DNA of 64,000 nt from Ensifer sp. LCM 4579 (GCF_001854885.1 NZ_MDDV01000024.1:1-64000), one strand, 5' to 3'; positions 20,441 through 29,244 are shown, counted from the stretch's first letter. Notes: generated from the letters alone by a model not told the origin. A program made the numbers and translations.

Positions 20441-22518
20441 TCGTCGGCACCGCCGGCCATATCGATCACGGCAAGACGTCGCTCGTCCGGGCGCTGACCG
20501 GCGTCGATACTGATCGGCTGAAGGAGGAGAAGGATCGCGGCATCTCGATCGATCTGGGCTTTGCCTACATGCCGGTCGAAGGCGTGGATACGATCGGCTT
20601 CGTCGATGTTCCGGGACACGAGAAGTTCATCCACACCATGCTCGCCGGCGCCAGCGGTATCGACTTCGCCCTGCTGGTGGTCGCCGCCGACGATGGCGTC
20701 ATGCCCCAGACGCGCGAGCACCTCGCCATCGTCGATCTCCTCGGCATCGAACGCGGCGTCGTCGCCATCACCAAGGCCGATCTGGTGGCGGAGGACCGCC
20801 TCGCCGACGTCGAAGAGGCGATACGAAGGGAGCTCGCCGGCACGGCGCTCGCCGATGTCGCGGTCACTCCGGTTTCGACGCTGTCGGGCATGGGGGTGCC
20901 CCGGCTTCGCGACGAAATCGTCGCTGCGGCGCGCCGCTTCATGCGCCGGCAGACGGCCGGGCGCTTCCGGCTGGCCGTCGATCGCTCCTTCACCATTCAG
21001 GGCGTTGGCACGGTGGTCACCGGGACCGTTCTTTCGGGGCAAGTGTCGGTGGAGGATCACATCACCGTCAGCCCCTCGGGCCTTCAGGCGCGGGTGCGAT
21101 CGATCCACGCGCAGAACCGGCCGAGCGAGAACGGCCGCGCCGGCGATCGCTGCGCCCTCAATCTCGTCGGCCACGGCGTCACGAAAGGTGCGGTCAATCG
21201 CGGCGACATGGTGTTGGACCCGACACTGCATGCGCCGACGAGCCGCATCGACGCGACCTTACGGGTGCTTGGCTCCGAGCCGAAGCCGATCGGCCACTGG
21301 TTTCCCGTGCGGCTTCATCATGCGTCGGCGGAAGTCGGAGCCCGCATCGTCCTGCTGGCGGAAGAGCCGGTGGTGCCGGGAGCACGGACCCTCGTCCAAC
21401 TGGTGCTGGATCGACCGATCGCCACGGCGGCCGGAGATCGCTACGTCATCCGCGACACCTCCGCCCAGCGAACGATCGGTGGCGGCCGGTTTCTCGACCT
21501 GCGCGCACCGGCCCGCAAGCGGCGCACGCCGGAGCGATTGGCGCAACTTCATGCGCTCTCGCTCGCCGAGCCGAAACAGGCGATCGAGGCCCTGCTTGCC
21601 GTTCCGCCCTTCTTTGCCGACATCAGCGCCTTTGCCCGCGACCGGGCGATTGCCGCGTCGGAAGCGGGCGCACTGGCGCAAACGCAGAACCTGGTGCAAC
21701 TGCCGTCGGACGCGGCGACGCTTGTCATGTCGGTGGAGAGCTGGGAGAAACTGCGAAGCGACATTCTTGCGCGGCTCGGGGCCTTCCATGTGGAAAATCC
21801 GGACCTGGCCGGCATGGGGGTCGAACGGCTGCGCACTGAGCTCGCGCTTCGCCTGCCGGTACCCGCCTTTCGCGCGGCCTTGCAGGCGCTCGTGCGGCCG
21901 GGAGAGATCGTGCTCGATGGCGCATGGGTCCGGCTTGCGGGGCATCGGGTGACGATGAGCCTGGCCGATGAAAAGCTCTGGAAGGAGATCGGCCCCTTGC
22001 TCGGCGGGCCCAAGCGCTTCCGTCCGCCGCGCGTGCGCGACATTGCCGGCCGGCTGGCCGCGCCGGAAGTGCAAGTGCGCCGTCTCCTGAAGCTCGGCGG
22101 CCGCATGGGCAAGGTGCATGAGGTGGCGCACGATCATTTTTTCTTGCGCGACACGATCGCGGAAATGGTCGCCATCATCGCCGAAATCAGCGAGGCGGCC
22201 GAAGGCGGCTGGTTCACCGCCATGCAGTTTCGCGATCGCGTCGACAACGGCCGCAAGGTCGCCATCCAGATCCTCGACTTCTTCGACCATCACAGCGTGA
22301 CGCTGCGCCGCGGCGATCTTCGCCGCCTCAATCGCAGCCGTCTGGATTTCTTCGGGAATTTGGCGAATGCTGGAAACGGCGGCGAAATATCAGGAGGAGA
22401 TTCGTCCCCGGTGGGGCGTCCGGACTTCAAATCCGGGAGGGGCCGAGAGACGGTCCTTGGTGGGTTCGACCCCCACTCTCTTCCGCCATCATCGGATGCA
22501 ACCAAGGGCATCCGATAA
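20437..22518 (+). CDS. selB: Selenocysteine-specific elongation factor SelB
   Basis: SelB delivers Sec-tRNA to the ribosome at UGA codons marked by a SECIS. The N-terminal EF-Tu-like GTPase shows GHIDHGKTS (G1), DVPGHEKF (G3) and TKAD (G4). The domains II/III follow to about residue 360, and the C-terminal winged helices that bind the SECIS run to about residue 640 (RLDFFG). The start is a GTG overlapping the preceding stop. The family normally ends near that last motif. Here the frame stays open for about 53 more residues and passes through the whole tRNA-Sec gene, stopping at 22518. The real C-terminus therefore either includes a tRNA-encoded tail or is an oddity of this lineage. Confidence 0.95.
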   Translation: MIVGTAGHIDHGKTSLVRALTGVDTDRLKEEKDRGISIDLGFAYMPVEGVDTIGFVDVPGHEKFIHTMLAGASGIDFALLVVAADDGVMPQTREHLAIVDLLGIERGVVAITKADLVAEDRLADVEEAIRRELAGTALADVAVTPVSTLSGMGVPRLRDEIVAAARRFMRRQTAGRFRLAVDRSFTIQGVGTVVTGTVLSGQVSVEDHITVSPSGLQARVRSIHAQNRPSENGRAGDRCALNLVGHGVTKGAVNRGDMVLDPTLHAPTSRIDATLRVLGSEPKPIGHWFPVRLHHASAEVGARIVLLAEEPVVPGARTLVQLVLDRPIATAAGDRYVIRDTSAQRTIGGGRFLDLRAPARKRRTPERLAQLHALSLAEPKQAIEALLAVPPFFADISAFARDRAIAASEAGALAQTQNLVQLPSDAATLVMSVESWEKLRSDILARLGAFHVENPDLAGMGVERLRTELALRLPVPAFRAALQALVRPGEIVLDGAWVRLAGHRVTMSLADEKLWKEIGPLLGGPKRFRPPRVRDIAGRLAAPEVQVRRLLKLGGRMGKVHEVAHDHFFLRDTIAEMVAIIAEISEAAEGGWFTAMQFRDRVDNGRKVAIQILDFFDHHSVTLRRGDLRRLNRSRLDFFGNLANAGNGGEISGGDSSPVGRPDFKSGRGRETVLGGFDPHSLPPSSDATKGIR
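22393..22488 (+). tRNA. selC: tRNA-Sec (anticodon TCA)
   Basis: I folded this 96-base gene by eye. The acceptor stem has 8 bp (GGAGGAGA with TCTCTTCC, one G-U), the T stem 5 bp (GTGGG/CCCAC with TTCGACC loop), and the D stem 6 bp with a 4-base loop. The anticodon loop is CTTCAAA, giving TCA, and a long variable arm pairs GGGCCG with CGGTCC. The discriminator is G and the CCA is encoded. These are the hallmarks of bacterial tRNA-Sec. It lies inside the reading frame of selB. Confidence 0.96.
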
Positions 22519-22732
22519 AGCCGGTGTTGGCGCGGCCGGACTGCAGCCAAAAGTTCCTACGGTCGATCCATGAGCCGATTTTCTCGCACGCGGGGATCGG
22601 TTGTCGGGAGACGCGCCGGTCGTTCGTCCTCCGGATGGAAAGCGCAAACACTGGAGACAGGCCATGACAGGGATAACCGCTGACACTCAAGCCGCGCCGT
22701 ACGGCGCCCTGCAATCACCCCGGAGCTTTCCG

Positions 22733-23383
22733 ATGACCCCGACCATCACCGCCTTTGAACGCTCACCCGATGGCGGCAAGGGTTTGGCGCGTGACATGCG
22801 CGTTCGCTGGGCGCTCGAAGAGGTGGGCCGGCCCTACGACGTCCGTCTTCTTTCCTTCAAAGCGATGAAGGAACCCGCACATCTCGCGCTTCAACCTTTC
22901 GGACAGATCCCGACCTATGAAGAAGGCGATCTCGCCCTGTTCGAGTCGGGTGCGATCGTGTTCCATATCGCGGAGCGCCATGCGGGACTGCTGCCGGACG
23001 ATGCGAATTCCCGGGCGCGTGCGATCGCGTGGATGTTTGCCGCGCTCAACACCGTGGAGCCGCCGATCTTCGACCGCGCCCTCGCCAATATCCTCGAGCG
23101 CGACGAGCCTTGGTACGAACAGCGCCTGCGTGTTCTCGAAGCCAGCATTCGGAAACGACTGGGCGGCCTTTCGAGCCGACTTGGCGATGCCGACTGGCTC
23201 GAAGGCGAATTCAGCGCCGGTGATCTTCTGATGGTGACGGTGCTGCTCAGGTTGAAAGGATCGGCTTTACTCGACGAATTTCCGAACCTTGCGACCTATG
23301 TTGCCCGCGGCGAAGCGCGGCCTGCATTCAAGCGCGCCTTCGATGCTCAGTTGGCGGTTTTCACCGCCGCATCGACCGCATGA
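22733..23383 (+). CDS. Glutathione S-transferase family protein
   Basis: This 216-residue protein has a thioredoxin-fold N-terminal half with the glutathione-binding loop FGQIPTYEEGDLALFESGAI, where the cis-proline and the ES pair bind the gamma-glutamyl group. An all-helical C-terminal half follows. The start at 22733 has CGGAG upstream; the open frame upstream overlaps the selC 3' flank and has no family similarity. It lies 245 bases after selC in the same direction and may share the transcript. A glutathione transferase at the end of the sel cluster is, from memory, also found in Sinorhizobium meliloti. A role in reducing selenite through glutathione conjugates is possible but unproven. 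Confidence 0.88.
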   Translation: MTPTITAFERSPDGGKGLARDMRVRWALEEVGRPYDVRLLSFKAMKEPAHLALQPFGQIPTYEEGDLALFESGAIVFHIAERHAGLLPDDANSRARAIAWMFAALNTVEPPIFDRALANILERDEPWYEQRLRVLEASIRKRLGGLSSRLGDADWLEGEFSAGDLLMVTVLLRLKGSALLDEFPNLATYVARGEARPAFKRAFDAQLAVFTAASTA

Positions 23384-23518
23384 GAAGGCCCCTCAGGCTC
23401 GATCGGCACACTCCGCAACCGTATGCCCCTTCGAAGCGTCAGGATGCCCTCGGCCGTCTTCAGCATCATTCCGCCGACAGCATGGAGGCCCCAAAATCGG
23501 AACCGATCTTGGGGCCTC

Positions 23519-23582
23519 TATGCAGAGTCTGCGGCACGTCTTTACCCTTGAACCGAGGTCGATCAAAGGAGACATGCAGTGG
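23519..23582. repeat. Rhizobial mosaic repeat module
   Basis: The spacer between the convergent glutathione transferase and OmpA-like genes holds TTGAACCGAGGTCGATCAA followed by the box AGGAGACATGCAGT. The box is identical to the one just upstream of cobS at 58087-58100. The preceding TGCAGAGTCTGCGGCACGTC is the degenerate left arm of that module. Confidence 0.65.
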
Positions 23583-23583
23583 C

Positions 23584-25809
23584 TTATCGTTGCGCCACCG
23601 GGCGTACGAGCGGCGTCACGCGCCGAATGGTGACGCGGCGGTTTTCCTGCTCCGCCTCCTGTGTGCGGATCTTGAGGAAGCGCTCGCCATAGCCCTGTGT
23701 CACCAGGTTTTCCGGCGCGATCCCGTAGACCTCGGAGAGCAGCGTGGCGACCGAATCGGCGCGCTTGTCCGACAGGAGCAGGTTCGAGCGATCGGAGCCG
23801 ACGGCATCCGTATGGCCCTCGATGAAGAAGGTTTCGCCCGGGTCCCTCTCGAGGATTTTCGCCATCGCGTCCGCCACCCTGCGCAAGGTCTTTGCCTGCG
23901 ACATCGACACTTCGGCACTACCCGTCGCAAATGTGATGGTGTCGAGATCGACGCGGCGGACCTTGTCACGAAGGCGGGCGGAATGGCGGACCTCGTCCAT
24001 CGTGTAGACCCGTTCGACCCGCTCGACCGGCGGTTCGGACAGGAACTCGTAATAGTCGCGGTCCGGTTCTTCGGCGTAATCGACGATGTAGTCGTCCACC
24101 GGTATGGTCAGCCGCATCGGCGGCAGCTCATAGCCCACGTCGACGATCGCCGGGCGCCGGCGCTCTTCATATTCCGGCGCATAGATCAGCACATAATCGT
24201 TGCCGTCGCGATCGATTCGCGTGCGTTGCAGGATGTCGCCGTAACGGTTGTAGATGGTGACGACACGGTAACCGTCCGGGCGCACGATGGTCTCGCGATA
24301 GCGACCGCGCGGCAGTTCCTCGTAGAAGGTCTCTTCCGCGTCACGCCGCAGGCGTGGTCGGTCGTCGCCCCGCACGAAGATGCGGTTGCCGGCCTCGAGG
24401 ATGACGCGGTTCTCGGTCTCTTCGACCACCCGCACCTCGGTGACATTGTTGGTCGTCGTATTGTTGACCGTCGTGTTGTTGATCACCGTATTGTTGACCA
24501 CGGTGTTGTTGACGATGTTCGTCGTTTCCGGAACGGCGAATGTGGGAGCTGCCTCGACCCGCTCACCCTCTTCGCTGAGCGCCGCCTCCACCTTCTGCGG
24601 CAGTCCTTCCGTGAACTCGGCCGGGATCTCCGCCTGCGCGGCGGCATCGTCGGCCGGCGGCGCCACGGTCTCCTCCTTCGCTCGAAGCTCCTCACGCTGC
24701 TGACGACGGAGTTCGCGCGCCCGGTTGCCGCCGGTATTGTCGGCGTCCTTGTCGCTGTCGAGCACGGCCGCGCCACCTTCGACGGGGAGCACGACTGTCT
24801 CATCGGTGGCCGCCGGGTCTTCGGCGATCTTCTGCTTTTCTTCTACCGTACGCTCGTCGACGACTTCCGGGGCGGGCTGGGCTTCGGGCTGTTCAGCCTG
24901 CATTTGCTTTGCCGTGGCAGGCTCTTCGCCTTCCGGAACCGGCTGCTGCTCGGCCTCGCCCGTCTGCTCGGAAGGCTCCTCGGCTGGCGGCTGCTCGGCG
25001 GTCGTCTTGTCCTCGGTTGCAGCAGGCGGCTCTTCTGCGGTCTGTTCTTCTTCAGCCTTGCGCTGCTTTTCTTCCTCGGCAGCACGCTGCTGCTCTTCCT
25101 CGGCGGCGCGCTGCTTTTCTTCCTCGGCGGCACGCTGCTGCTCTTCCTCGGCAGCACGCTGCTTTTCTTCCTCGGCAGCGCGGAGCTTTTCTTCCTCGGC
25201 AGCGCGCTGCTTTTCTTCCTCGGCGGCGCGCTGCTTCTCTTCCTCGGCAGCACGCTGCTTTTCTTCCTCGGCAGCGCGAAGCTTTTCTTCCTCGGCAGCA
25301 CGCTGCTGCTCTTCCTCGGCGGCGCGCTGCTTCTCTTCCTCGGCAGCACGCTGCTTTTCTTCCTCGGCAGCACGCTGCTGCTCTTCCTCGGCGGCGCGCT
25401 GCTTTTCTTCCTCGGCAGCACGCTGCTTTTCTTCCTCGGCAGCACGCTGCTTCTCTTCCTCGGCAGCACGCAGCTTCTCTTCCTCAGCCGCACGCTGCTT
25501 TTCTTCCTCAGCCGCACGCTGCTGCTCGTCCTCGGCGGCGCGCTGCTCCTCGGCGGCGCGCTGCTTTTCTTCTTCAGCCGCGCGCTGCTTTTCTTCTTCG
25601 GCCTGACGCTGCTGCTCTTCCTCGGCCTGCCGCTGCTCTTGCTCACGCTTCTTCAAAAGCAGGAGTTCTTCGGGCGTCAACTCCTCGCCGCCTTCCTGCG
25701 CCACTTCGAACGGCGCCTTCAGGCTGTCGGCCAGTGCCGGTTGAACTGCAAGGGACGCCGCAAAAACCGGCAGGGCGACCGTTGCGAAAAGTTTGGATCG
25801 AATCGTCAT
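23584..25809 (-). CDS. OmpA-family outer membrane protein with Glu/Ala-rich repeat arm
   Basis: This exported protein of 741 residues starts with a signal peptide (cleavage probably after ALA near residue 27). A highly charged tandem-repeat arm follows at about 62-251 made of AEEEKQRA-type octapeptides, likely one long helix. Next are a Pro/Glu-rich linker and an Asn/Thr/Val-rich segment (NNTVVNNTVINN). A repeated Arg/Tyr-rich region precedes the C-terminal OmpA peptidoglycan-binding domain with GHTDAVGSDRSNLLLSDKRA and ENRRVTIRR. It should anchor to peptidoglycan and span the periplasm. I chose the ATG at 25809 because GGAGGA and a signal peptide follow that choice. Repeat number may vary between strains. 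Confidence 0.9.
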   Translation of the reverse strand: MTIRSKLFATVALPVFAASLAVQPALADSLKAPFEVAQEGGEELTPEELLLLKKREQEQRQAEEEQQRQAEEEKQRAAEEEKQRAAEEQRAAEDEQQRAAEEEKQRAAEEEKLRAAEEEKQRAAEEEKQRAAEEEKQRAAEEEQQRAAEEEKQRAAEEEKQRAAEEEQQRAAEEEKLRAAEEEKQRAAEEEKQRAAEEEKQRAAEEEKLRAAEEEKQRAAEEEQQRAAEEEKQRAAEEEQQRAAEEEKQRKAEEEQTAEEPPAATEDKTTAEQPPAEEPSEQTGEAEQQPVPEGEEPATAKQMQAEQPEAQPAPEVVDERTVEEKQKIAEDPAATDETVVLPVEGGAAVLDSDKDADNTGGNRARELRRQQREELRAKEETVAPPADDAAAQAEIPAEFTEGLPQKVEAALSEEGERVEAAPTFAVPETTNIVNNTVVNNTVINNTTVNNTTTNNVTEVRVVEETENRVILEAGNRIFVRGDDRPRLRRDAEETFYEELPRGRYRETIVRPDGYRVVTIYNRYGDILQRTRIDRDGNDYVLIYAPEYEERRRPAIVDVGYELPPMRLTIPVDDYIVDYAEEPDRDYYEFLSEPPVERVERVYTMDEVRHSARLRDKVRRVDLDTITFATGSAEVSMSQAKTLRRVADAMAKILERDPGETFFIEGHTDAVGSDRSNLLLSDKRADSVATLLSEVYGIAPENLVTQGYGERFLKIRTQEAEQENRRVTIRRVTPLVRPVAQR
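25057..25626 (-). repeat. Coding 24-bp tandem repeat array (about 24 units)
   Basis: Within the OmpA-like gene, roughly 23 units of 24 bp plus one shortened unit of 18 bp encode AEEE(K/Q)(Q/L)R(A) octapeptides. The unit on the plus strand reads CTTCCTCGGC(A/G)GC(A/G)CGCTGCT with small changes. Neighbouring units are nearly identical in sequence as well as in protein, which suggests recent slippage or recombination. Confidence 0.9.
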
Positions 25810-25984
25810 TCTCTTTCTTCCTCCTGGTCCGGCGTCTCTGGCGCCGACGCCTTTCCGCTCGCTGGCAGCGCATCGGCAGGCGATCCGCAACCCGGCCTTA
25901 TGTCAGCCGGCACTGTCGCCATCGCAACGCAACAGCCGCGGGTCGGTTCCGCCCAAGGCCTATCGAAGCCCACATTAACTGCGC

Positions 25985-26038
25985 ATGAACGGGCCGTTCA
26001 TCGCCTGCAACGATCGGAGGCGCCGAAAATGCGGCGCC
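25985..26038. promoter_or_regulatory. Two palindromes between OmpA-like gene and ABC transporter
   Basis: ATGAACGG-G-CCGTTCAT (25985-26001) is a perfect 8-bp inverted repeat with a one-base centre, a typical operator shape. GGCGCCG/CGGCGCC (26019-26038) with a 6-base loop follows. Both lie in the 378-base divergent spacer (25810-26187), which otherwise shows no gene. The controlling protein is unknown. Confidence 0.4.
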
Positions 26039-26187
26039 GCACATGGCAGCGCCGCGCGTGACGCTTTCCTGTTGATTTTTGCAGGAAAACCGTACGAATA
26101 TCCCGCCAACCGGCGGCACTCGCCCCGGGCATGTTTGGCATCCGCGAACAACAAGAAACCGGGTGCCGGCCAACAGAGAGGATCATC

Positions 26188-26970
26188 ATGCGTATTTCCA
26201 GACGGCTGGCAGCTGCCGCATCGGCTGCCGTTCTCGTATTCCTGGCGGGCTCGGCCATGGCAGATGGCGAAAAGCTCGTGATCGGCACCGAAGGCGCCTA
26301 CCCGCCCTTCAATAATCTCGAGGCGGACGGCACGTTGACGGGCTTCGATATCGACATTGCCAAGGCGCTCTGCGAGGAGATGAAGGCCGAATGCACCTTC
26401 GTGACGCAGGACTGGGACGGCGCCATTCCGGCGCTGATCGCCAAGAAATACGACGCGTTCATCGCGTCCATGTCGATCACCGAGGAACGCAAGCAAAAGG
26501 TCGACTTCACCAACAAATACTACAACACGCCGCCGGCGATCGTCGTGCCGAAGGATTCGCCGATCACGGAGGCGACCGAAGCGGCGCTCGACGGCAAGAC
26601 GCTCGGCGCGCAGAGCTCCACCACCCATTCCAACTACGCCGAAGCGCATATGAAGGGTGCCGAGCTGAAGCTCTATCCGACGGCGGACGAATACAAGCTC
26701 GACCTCGCCAACGGCCGCATCGATGCTGCCATCGACGATGTCGTCGTGATCTCCGAATGGCTGAAGACCGACGACGGCGCCTGCTGCAAGCTGCTCGGCA
26801 CGCTGCCGGTCGATCCAGTCATCAATGGCGAAGGCGCCGGGATCGCCCTGCGCAAGGGCGACGACGAACTGCGCGAGAAGTTCAACAAGGCGATCGAAGC
26901 CATTCGCGCCAACGGCAAATATCAGGAAATCAACGAAAAATACTTCCCATTCGACGTCTACGGCAGCTGA
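26188..26970 (+). CDS. Polar amino acid ABC transporter, substrate-binding protein
   Basis: This periplasmic binding protein of 260 residues belongs to the lysine/arginine/ornithine, histidine and opine-binding family (SBP_bac_3). A signal peptide ends at SAMA (about residue 24). The mature part starts with LVIGTEGAYPPFNN and contains the ligand-contacting FDIDIAKAL and FIASMSITEERKQKVDF motifs. I chose ATG 26188 because it begins the signal peptide and AGAGAGGA lies upstream. A terminator and a second promoter candidate separate it from the permeases, which would give the binding protein a higher dose. The exact ligand is not determinable; the closest relatives I recall bind basic amino acids or opines. 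Confidence 0.92.
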   Translation: MRISRRLAAAASAAVLVFLAGSAMADGEKLVIGTEGAYPPFNNLEADGTLTGFDIDIAKALCEEMKAECTFVTQDWDGAIPALIAKKYDAFIASMSITEERKQKVDFTNKYYNTPPAIVVPKDSPITEATEAALDGKTLGAQSSTTHSNYAEAHMKGAELKLYPTADEYKLDLANGRIDAAIDDVVVISEWLKTDDGACCKLLGTLPVDPVINGEGAGIALRKGDDELREKFNKAIEAIRANGKYQEINEKYFPFDVYGS

Positions 26971-27037
26971 CCACCGGGGTTTCAGCGTCGATACAGCATT
27001 TATGCCGGGAAATTCTCGGTTGATGAAAAAAATGCAA

Positions 27038-27071
27038 CGGCGGATGGCTTGCCCTTCCGCCGATTTTGTTT
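27038..27071 (+). terminator. Intrinsic terminator after the binding protein gene
   Basis: CGGCGGA (27038-27044) and TCCGCCG (27056-27062) form a 7-bp stem followed by ATTTTGTTT. Partial termination here would keep permease expression below that of the binding protein. A TTGACA at 27070 and a TTGACGTCAA palindrome (27099-27108) follow and could drive the permeases separately. Confidence 0.7.
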
Positions 27072-27135
27072 GACAAGAAAATACAAAAATAAGCGTCATT
27101 GACGTCAAAAAGAACACATAGGGGAAATTATCGGC

Positions 27136-27939
27136 ATGAGCGGACTGCTTGCCGCCATCTTCTCCGGTCTCGCCTGGGTCGTGTCGATCATCGATCCGTT
27201 TTGCGGCCCGGTCGGCGTCTTTCGTATGTTCGGTTCCGGCACGCTGCTGGCGTGCGGCGGCACCGGTTGGGGCGATGAAATCGCCTATGGCTTCCTCGTC
27301 ACCGCGAGCCTGGCGATCGCCACCCTGCCCGTCGGGCTGACGGTCGGCTTCTTCATAGCGCTCGCCAAGCAGTCGAAAGAGCGGTCGCTGCGGCTTGCAG
27401 CCAATATCTACACCACGATCTTCCGCGGCCTGCCCGAACTTCTGACCCTGTTCATCGTCTATTACGGCCTGCAGATTCTCGTCCAGCAATTCCTTGCCGG
27501 CATCGGCTACGAAGGACCCGTCGAGATCAACGCCTTCGTCGCCGGCATGATCGCGCTCGGCGTCGTCTTTTCCGCCTATTGCTCGGAGGTGCTGCTCTCC
27601 GCCTTCAAGGCCATTCCCCAGGGACAGTACGAGGCGGGGGACGCGCTCGGCTTGCATCGCGGCGCCACGATGCGGCTCGTCATCCTGCCGCAACTCGTAC
27701 GCATAGCCCTTCCCGGTCTCGGCAATCTCTGGATGGCCCTGCTCAAGGATACAGCACTCGTCTCGGTCATCGGCCTGCCCGACATTCTCCGCCAGACCGG
27801 CATTGCCGCGCGCGTCACCAAGCAGGCCTTCGAGTTCTTCGGCCTTGCCTGCATCCTCTTCCTGATCCTGGCGATGCTTTCGTCGATTGCCTTTTCGGCG
27901 ATCGAACGCCGGACCAAACGTGCGGAGATGGGGCGATGA
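27136..27939 (+). CDS. Polar amino acid ABC transporter permease (HisQ-type)
   Basis: This 267-residue inner-membrane permease has several membrane segments and the EAA loop EAGDALGLHRGATMRLVILP, the site where the ATPase docks. It is the HisQ/OccQ-like partner. An extra N-terminal stretch contains two cysteines (PFCGPVGV, LLACGGTG) that are not typical of short family members. The stop overlaps the next permease by four bases. No ATP-binding subunit is encoded nearby. Confidence 0.92.
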   Translation: MSGLLAAIFSGLAWVVSIIDPFCGPVGVFRMFGSGTLLACGGTGWGDEIAYGFLVTASLAIATLPVGLTVGFFIALAKQSKERSLRLAANIYTTIFRGLPELLTLFIVYYGLQILVQQFLAGIGYEGPVEINAFVAGMIALGVVFSAYCSEVLLSAFKAIPQGQYEAGDALGLHRGATMRLVILPQLVRIALPGLGNLWMALLKDTALVSVIGLPDILRQTGIAARVTKQAFEFFGLACILFLILAMLSSIAFSAIERRTKRAEMGR

Positions 27940-28766
27940 GCATTGCCGAAACGATGATCCCGCCGCAGGCCCCGCCGCCGGCCCCGCCCAAGCCCTACAC
28001 GCTCTCCCGCTTTCTCGGCAGCGTCACCCTCGGCATCTGGCTCGCAGTCGCCGTCGGCATTTTCCTCACCGTCGTGAACGGCTGGGACCCGGAGAAATTC
28101 TCGCGCTACGGACCGAGCTTCCTTTCCGGCCTGGGCGTGACGCTGGCGCTTGTCGGCTCGTCGATACTGCTCGGAGCGGTCCTGTCGCTGCCCGTGGCGC
28201 TCGGGCGCATGTCGAAGAACAGGTTCTGGTCCTGGCTCGCCTATGCCTATGTCTACTTCTTCCGCGGCACGCCGCTGATCACCCAGCTCTTCCTCGTCTA
28301 TTACGGGCTCGGCAGCTTCCGCCCTGAGCTCGATGCCGTCGGGCTCTGGTGGTTCTTCCGCGATGCCTGGAATTGCGCGCTCTTCACCTTCACGCTGAAC
28401 ACCGCCGCCTACCAGGCCGAGATCCTGCGCGGCGCGATCCAGAGCGTGCCGCGGGGCCAGCACGAAGGCGCCGCCGCCCTCGGCTTGCCGCGAGGCGTCG
28501 CCTTTTTCAAGGTGATCCTGCCGCAAGCGATGATCGTCGCCTTGCGTCCCTATGGCAACGAGATCGTCCTGATGATCAAGGGCTCGGCGATCGTCGCGAT
28601 CGTCACCGTTTTCGACCTGATGGGCGAGACGCGGCGCGCCTTCTCGCGCACCTTCGACTACCAGATGTATATCTGGGCAGCAGCACTGTACCTGGTCATG
28701 GTGGAGTTGCTGCGCAACGTCTGGGCCTGGCTCGACGCCCGGCTGACGCGGCACCTGAAGCGCTGA
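27936..28766 (+). CDS. Polar amino acid ABC transporter permease (HisM-type)
   Basis: This 276-residue second permease has the EAA loop EGAAALGLPRGVAFFKVILP and a Pro-rich cytoplasmic N-terminus. It forms a heterodimer with the preceding permease. The start ATG at 27936 overlaps the upstream stop (ATGA). The transcript appears to end after this gene without an ATPase, so the transporter must borrow one from elsewhere or be incomplete. Confidence 0.92.
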   Translation: MSIAETMIPPQAPPPAPPKPYTLSRFLGSVTLGIWLAVAVGIFLTVVNGWDPEKFSRYGPSFLSGLGVTLALVGSSILLGAVLSLPVALGRMSKNRFWSWLAYAYVYFFRGTPLITQLFLVYYGLGSFRPELDAVGLWWFFRDAWNCALFTFTLNTAAYQAEILRGAIQSVPRGQHEGAAALGLPRGVAFFKVILPQAMIVALRPYGNEIVLMIKGSAIVAIVTVFDLMGETRRAFSRTFDYQMYIWAAALYLVMVELLRNVWAWLDARLTRHLKR

Positions 28767-28892
28767 AACAGGCCGGAAAACGTCCTTGGCGGACCCGTAT
28801 CGCCACGAAAGCGACCTGGCAGCACTCCCCGAAGGCTGCTGCTAAGCCGTTGATATTACCTATTTTTTATGCGTTTCCGACAGATATTAGCT

Positions 28893-28910
28893 CTTGATTA
28901 AGGAATCAAG
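28893..28910. promoter_or_regulatory. CTTGATT/AATCAAG inverted repeat upstream of usg
   Basis: A perfect 7-bp inverted repeat with an AAGG loop lies 45 bases before the usg start, in a 189-base spacer that has no other feature I can name. It could be an operator or part of the leader. Confidence 0.35.
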
Positions 28911-28955
28911 CGCCCCATCATAGAAACCAACCTTTGTGAAGAAGTGAGGTTCTTG

Positions 28956-29222
28956 ATGACGAACGACATGGAGCTGCAACTGAAAGGTTACGGGCTGACG
29001 ACGGCCCACATCCTTTATCGCATGCCCGATCACCCGGCTCTGCTGCAGACCTATATCTGGCAGCACTACGACATCGCGCCCGATTTTCCGGAGATGCGGA
29101 ACTTCCTCAGGTTCTGGCAGGAAAAGCTGGACGGACCGTTGCACTCGGTGCGCTACGTGCACCGCAAGCTGATATCCGCCAGTGAATGGCGGGCGCTGAA
29201 AGGCGAATTCGTTCTCCATTGA
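28956..29222 (+). CDS. Usg family protein
   Basis: This 88-residue protein matches the small Usg-like family of Rhizobiales, named for a gene upstream of trp genes. The core motif GYGLTTAHILYRMPDHPALL is followed by the WQHYDIAPDFPEMRNFL region. I chose ATG 28956 because GAAGTGAGG lies 6 bases upstream; a GTG at 28944 is also in frame. No function is established for the family and no catalytic residues are evident. Confidence 0.85.
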   Translation: MTNDMELQLKGYGLTTAHILYRMPDHPALLQTYIWQHYDIAPDFPEMRNFLRFWQEKLDGPLHSVRYVHRKLISASEWRALKGEFVLH

Positions 29223-29244
29223 GGGTTCAGCGCAACTGACCCGG

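Noticed and set aside
22519-22732. A small gene between selC and the glutathione transferase
   Set aside because: The frame from 22601 continues into the transferase without a ribosome site, and no family is visible.
25057-25626. A CRISPR-like array
   Set aside because: The 24-bp units are contiguous without spacers and encode an in-frame octapeptide, so it is a coding tandem repeat.
23380-26061. An 893-residue open frame on the plus strand with Leu/Phe-rich repeats
   Set aside because: It is antisense to the OmpA-like gene. Its repeats are only the complement of the 24-bp units and it has no ribosome site, signal or family similarity.
27579-28766. A 395-residue fused permease starting within the first permease gene
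   Set aside because: The first 119 residues are the first permease read in another frame; the real start is the ATG at 27936 overlapping the upstream stop.
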